From Oligoflexus tunisiensis (lineage in GTDB: Bacteria > Bdellovibrionota_B > Oligoflexia > Oligoflexales > Oligoflexaceae): a stretch of DNA of 64,000 bases. Each line of letters begins with the position of its first letter. Position 1 is the stretch's first letter. Location of the stretch: positions 5,559,778-5,623,777 of the forward strand of contig NZ_BDFO01000001.1 of NCBI RefSeq assembly GCF_001748245.1, in the 5' to 3' direction. Under the pieces are notes generated by a model. That model ran no database searches and was not told where the DNA came from. It saw only the letters and a list, made by a program, of their open reading frames with translations. A program made the translations under genes and the position numbers. Positions 60,836-64,000 of this stretch are shown one piece after another.

Positions 60836-62023
60836 TTAATTGAGGCAATGCCATTTGGTTTTGTGAAAGACCATGTTGCAGGGCTCATCCTTGTTCTTGA
60901 AGGCGGTCTTATACTCCTGCAGGACCTGCTGCACCGAGCTGAGCGTTTGAGAGGCCCCTGGAGTGGTGCCTTGCGCCTGCTGGAGCTTGTCCTTCACATC
61001 ACCATCCAAACGAAACAGGTTGTTAAAGAGCGCGGAGCGGATCAGGTAGTCGTCCACACGTTTCAGGTTTTCATCGCGAATGTCGGCGTAATACACCGTA
61101 TTTTTCTCAAAATACTGATCGAGGCTTTTTTCCGCCTGCCGCAGCGGGATGGCTCCTGCGTTCTCCAGATGGCTATCATAGCTGTCGAGATATCCGCTGA
61201 GTTTGCTGTCGTCGACCCTCACCTGGGCCAGACCATCCTTGATTTCAACGGCCACAATATCCGAAGACAAGGCTGTGTTGCGGAGAAAGAGAGAAATCTC
61301 CTCCAGATCCTTGCCGGCCTGCTCCATCAGGATGCTGTACTGGCTATAGCGCGATTCGAGTTTGCTGGCTTCGGTCACAAAAAGATTCAAGGATTCCTGA
61401 ATCCCCTTGAGGCCGAGGTTGATCGATTGGGTGACGGCATCATTTCCTGAGGCCACTCCATGCACGGAGCTGCGGAAGATATCGTTGGTATAATGCCGCG
61501 CATAACGATAGATCGATGCCTCGGTGTGGGCCGACTCCGCGCAGCGTCCTTCGTTCTTCAGCACATCCTGCACCCGCGTCGCATGATAAATCATGTCGAT
61601 GTCGCGATCCGTTCCGTAGCTCACGGGACTTCGGGAACAGGTTGTGGCGTCGGAAGGGTCGGTGCAAACCACCTGCACGGCGTCCATGAACTCGTCAAGC
61701 TGCTGCTTCGCGGCCTTGATGTAATGGCAGCGAAGACTCTGGGCTCGCACCCGATTCAGAAGACCAAAGTAGCTGACGCCCATAAAATAATTCTGCGTCT
61801 TGTTCAAACCGCGTTCGGCGCTTCCGACCCGTTGGATGACCTGCTCATACTTTCCACAGCTGTAGAGGCGCAGAAGACAGGCATGCTCCGCCGGCTCACT
61901 GACCCCATCGACCGCGGAACTCGAGCATTCCTGAGGGAGTGAGGCTGACGAGCAGCTCCAGCCTTCCGCCTGAGCCCGCCAGGGGCCAGCCGCCAGCATC
62001 AGGAAAAACAAAATCCTTTTCAT
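60836..62023 (-). CDS. Secreted helical Cys-containing protein, unknown
   Basis: The ATG at 62023 follows AAAGGAAGG; a longer reading from 62080 overlaps the upstream gene. The 395-residue product has a signal peptide (1-19, AQAEG). Residues 20-150 hold about ten Cys (WSCSSASLPQECSS, HACLLRLYSCGKY, RCHYIK, VVCTDPSDATTCS), followed by helices. A short strand pair (DIVAVEIKDGLAQVRVDD) sits between long helices near 255-275. Two Cys return at the end (PCNMVFHKTKWHC). The region around CLLRLYSCGKYEQVIQRV resembles a TPR-type helical repeat. No family is recognised. Gaps of 13 and 12 bp join it to its operon neighbours. Confidence 0.8.
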   Translation of the reverse strand: MKRILFFLMLAAGPWRAQAEGWSCSSASLPQECSSSAVDGVSEPAEHACLLRLYSCGKYEQVIQRVGSAERGLNKTQNYFMGVSYFGLLNRVRAQSLRCHYIKAAKQQLDEFMDAVQVVCTDPSDATTCSRSPVSYGTDRDIDMIYHATRVQDVLKNEGRCAESAHTEASIYRYARHYTNDIFRSSVHGVASGNDAVTQSINLGLKGIQESLNLFVTEASKLESRYSQYSILMEQAGKDLEEISLFLRNTALSSDIVAVEIKDGLAQVRVDDSKLSGYLDSYDSHLENAGAIPLRQAEKSLDQYFEKNTVYYADIRDENLKRVDDYLIRSALFNNLFRLDGDVKDKLQQAQGTTPGASQTLSSVQQVLQEYKTAFKNKDEPCNMVFHKTKWHCLN

Positions 62024-62036
62024 AGCCTTCCTTTCT

Positions 62037-64000
62037 TTAAGAGCATTGGACAGACTGGGAAGCCCAGCCGCCTTCCCCACCTTTAAGATCGTAGCGATAG
62101 GTCTTTTTCCAGCCGTTCTGATAGGGAACCTGAACGTCAGTGACGGTCAGGCGATCGCCCCAGGATTCAAAGCCCGTGGCGGGTGAACGGGCAAACCAAT
62201 GGACATAGCGACCGTTGCTATCGATCGCAACGGTGGCTCCCTGGGCCACGGTAAAGTTCCTGATCTCCCATCTATTACTGGTCGTGACGAGTCGCAGGAC
62301 CAGATCGATGTGGCCACGGCAGTTGTTGGTGAAACGAAAATTGGTGGTACGCAACGCCTCAAAGTAAGCATGCGGACCGGGTATAAGTTCAAGGGCACGC
62401 TGTTTGATGAAACCGATCAGTTCCTTGTAGTGGGCGCGGACGACACGATCCTTTTTGATCCAATTCCGGATTTTTTCCTGGCACGTGGAGTCAATGTCCC
62501 ACTGAAGAGCCGCTTTATAAGCCATCCTGATGATATGATCCAGTGCCCCTGTGTTTTCATCCAACATGAGCCAGGAGATGTGCGAGGAGACGACGGACTC
62601 ATAGGTATAGGTTTTATCCGGATGGGACATGAATTCGCCGGCCCACCAGGCGATACCGTCCGCGGAGGCATTATTCATAACATCCATATAAGAACGGATC
62701 AGCTCCTCCCGCGAAAGTTCCTTGACGCGACCCAGATAGGCGACCAGCTCATCATGATGTGGTCGCAATTTTTTCTGCTGCAGAATCCAGTCGGCAAAGA
62801 AAGCCTTTTCCTCGGGCCAGGCTTCCCGGTTTTTGGCTTTGCGGAAGGCGCGTTCGGTAATATTTTTCACCTCGAATTCGCTCATCGCCATACCCTGGAC
62901 AAAGTAGTTCACGATGTCCTTAAGGTGAAAGCTGCTGAGTTGGGCTTTGATTTCCGCAGCCTTCTGGGTGATCCACGCCTCGTTCGCTCTGACACCGAAG
63001 ACCTGCTGGAAGGCTGTTTGAATATCCTCGGGTTTGGGACCCATCGCGTCGCTGGCGCAACCGATGCGATATTTGCGGGTCTTGAGCTGACCCGGAACAT
63101 ATTTGCGAACCAGATAATCTCTGGACTCAAGCGTCATGTTTTGCAGAAGACCGGGTTCCGTGATCAGCCGATCGATCAACCTTCCGGCAAAGAAGCGGGC
63201 AGCCGTGTCACAGCTAAACTGCACCAGGGTGTCCTCAGCCGTTTTGAGTCGCATCAGAGGATTACGGAGAGCGGCCTGCGGATCCTGATGGCCCTGATTG
63301 CTGATGCGATAAGCATCGCTGGCAAATTCCGGCCGGGACACGCTCGGACAATGGAAAACGGGCTGGTCTTCCATCCTGCCGTTCAGATAATCAGCAAAGG
63401 CTTCATCATCCACAGTGATGGTATCCAGTTTGCCGGTTTCGGGAAAACCAAAGGCTTTTTGCAGCTCACTGTCCGCAGCCGAGCAATTGAGGCGGAAGGC
63501 CTTCCCTCCGGTCAGGAGCACACGCAATAGTCCCAGTTCCTTATCCTGAACCCGATAGAGGCGGGCATCGAAAGGATATTCTTCCGCAGGATGCACAGGA
63601 ATGGACAGGTTATGAGGAAGGGCGCTTGCCGTGTTGAAGCAATGCAAGGCGCCGGGGTCATCCGCGCCGGGGAGGTCCTTCAAACTTTCCTTTAGGACGG
63701 GAATGGAGCCGCCCTGGGGTTGGCCGAAGGCATCCATAATATTCTGGCAGCCGATTTCAAAGAGGCGCTTATCCAGGGGACTTGCGGCATGAAAGCGCAC
63801 GAGATGATGAACCTTGCCTCCGGCCTGATCGATCACCCGAAAGACCTGACTGAACATCGGGGTGGTCTGAAGACTTCCTTGCAGCGCATCACAGCGGAGG
63901 ATGGGCTGGCGGCTCACCTGAAACAGGGCTTCGAGTTCCTCTTCCGTGATGAGTTCGGGATGATCGGTTTCGAGAAAGGCCTCACCGAAAGCGTTGACCA
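62037..64000 (-). CDS. Exported-operon protein, partial at right edge
   Basis: The frame runs open through the right edge, so the N-terminus is missing; a GTG at 63917 is internal and not a likely start. About 653 residues are visible. Several degenerate segments share a Cys followed by an AFG motif: FEIGCQNIMDAFGQP, LNCSAADSELQKAFGFPETG, IGCASDAMGPKPEDIQTAFQQVFG. A helical region follows (about the middle third). The last about 90 residues form a strand-rich domain (FRFTNNCRGHIDLVLRL, VAIDSNGRYVHWFARSP, WGDRLTVTDVQVPYQNGWKKTYRYDL). No family is recognised. It is the most upstream visible gene of the exported operon, 13 bp before the next. Confidence 0.8.
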   Translation of the reverse strand, partial: VNAFGEAFLETDHPELITEEELEALFQVSRQPILRCDALQGSLQTTPMFSQVFRVIDQAGGKVHHLVRFHAASPLDKRLFEIGCQNIMDAFGQPQGGSIPVLKESLKDLPGADDPGALHCFNTASALPHNLSIPVHPAEEYPFDARLYRVQDKELGLLRVLLTGGKAFRLNCSAADSELQKAFGFPETGKLDTITVDDEAFADYLNGRMEDQPVFHCPSVSRPEFASDAYRISNQGHQDPQAALRNPLMRLKTAEDTLVQFSCDTAARFFAGRLIDRLITEPGLLQNMTLESRDYLVRKYVPGQLKTRKYRIGCASDAMGPKPEDIQTAFQQVFGVRANEAWITQKAAEIKAQLSSFHLKDIVNYFVQGMAMSEFEVKNITERAFRKAKNREAWPEEKAFFADWILQQKKLRPHHDELVAYLGRVKELSREELIRSYMDVMNNASADGIAWWAGEFMSHPDKTYTYESVVSSHISWLMLDENTGALDHIIRMAYKAALQWDIDSTCQEKIRNWIKKDRVVRAHYKELIGFIKQRALELIPGPHAYFEALRTTNFRFTNNCRGHIDLVLRLVTTSNRWEIRNFTVAQGATVAIDSNGRYVHWFARSPATGFESWGDRLTVTDVQVPYQNGWKKTYRYDLKGGEGGWASQSVQCS

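Noticed and set aside
59795..61450. 551-codon plus-strand open frame
   Set aside because: Antisense to two exported-protein genes; no start site or domain support.
1..64000. tRNA genes, CRISPR arrays, IS elements, prophage
   Set aside because: I looked for tRNA-like T-loop contexts, regular spaced repeats and transposase or integrase motifs and found none. The only regular repeat is the intragenic HAMP array.

Overview
The window reads as a chromosomal segment of a free-living, didermic bacterium with roughly mid-50s % G+C. The mix of genes (many lipoproteins with clean lipoboxes, two DUF1592/DUF1552 cytochrome-type gene pairs, a copper nitrite reductase with a fused cytochrome c, a poly-HAMP hybrid kinase, MHYT kinase, TPR-adenylate cyclase) suggests a member of the Bdellovibrionota/Oligoflexia or a similar deep deltaproteobacteria-like group. 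No rRNA or housekeeping marker is present, so this placement is inference. No tRNA, IS element, phage or CRISPR array was seen.

Region 1 (1-12.9 kb) is a signalling island. A minus-strand operon runs from an OmpR-like regulator (8765) into a 1810-residue cytoplasmic hybrid kinase with about 12 tandem 92-residue HAMP-pair repeats, then a REC-GAF-histidine kinase and a secreted TPR-like protein cut by the left edge. Divergent from it are a REC-HK-REC-REC-Hpt phosphorelay protein and two paralogous stand-alone receivers; an Rcp1-like receiver faces them.

Region 2 (13-23 kb) has a Rid protein, a DUF6006-like secreted protein, an S9 peptidase lipoprotein, and a denitrification operon: nirK (cupredoxin plus cytochrome c), nirV, and a SCO/SenC copper chaperone that starts with TTG inside nirV. 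A lipoprotein with an unusual CxxxCH motif, a small Ala/Gly-rich repeat protein, an outer-membrane barrel candidate and an acyltransferase follow.

Region 3 (23-31 kb) holds an MHYT-PAS-PAS hybrid kinase, a TPR-adenylate cyclase, a metzincin-type protease lipoprotein and a DM9-repeat lipoprotein.

Region 4 (31-48.5 kb) has the first DUF1592-DUF1552 pair, a transglutaminase-elicitor-like lipoprotein in operon with a long coiled-coil lipoprotein, aspartokinase, a delta-60-repeat lipoprotein behind a promoter with a Fur-box-like site, a small SDR / QueA-like / TauD-like operon divergent from an XRE-cupin regulator, and the second DUF1552/DUF1592 pair.

Region 5 (48.7-64 kb) starts with a kinase-phosphoesterase fusion related to polynucleotide kinase-phosphatases, translationally coupled to a coiled-coil protein. 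It then holds a >13.5 kb minus-strand operon of seven exported, mostly unrecognised proteins, including a 1317-residue coiled-coil protein with a central hydrophobic segment and a solute-binding-like protein at the end. With the SDR-QueA-TauD cassette, this operon is the best candidate for an undescribed system.
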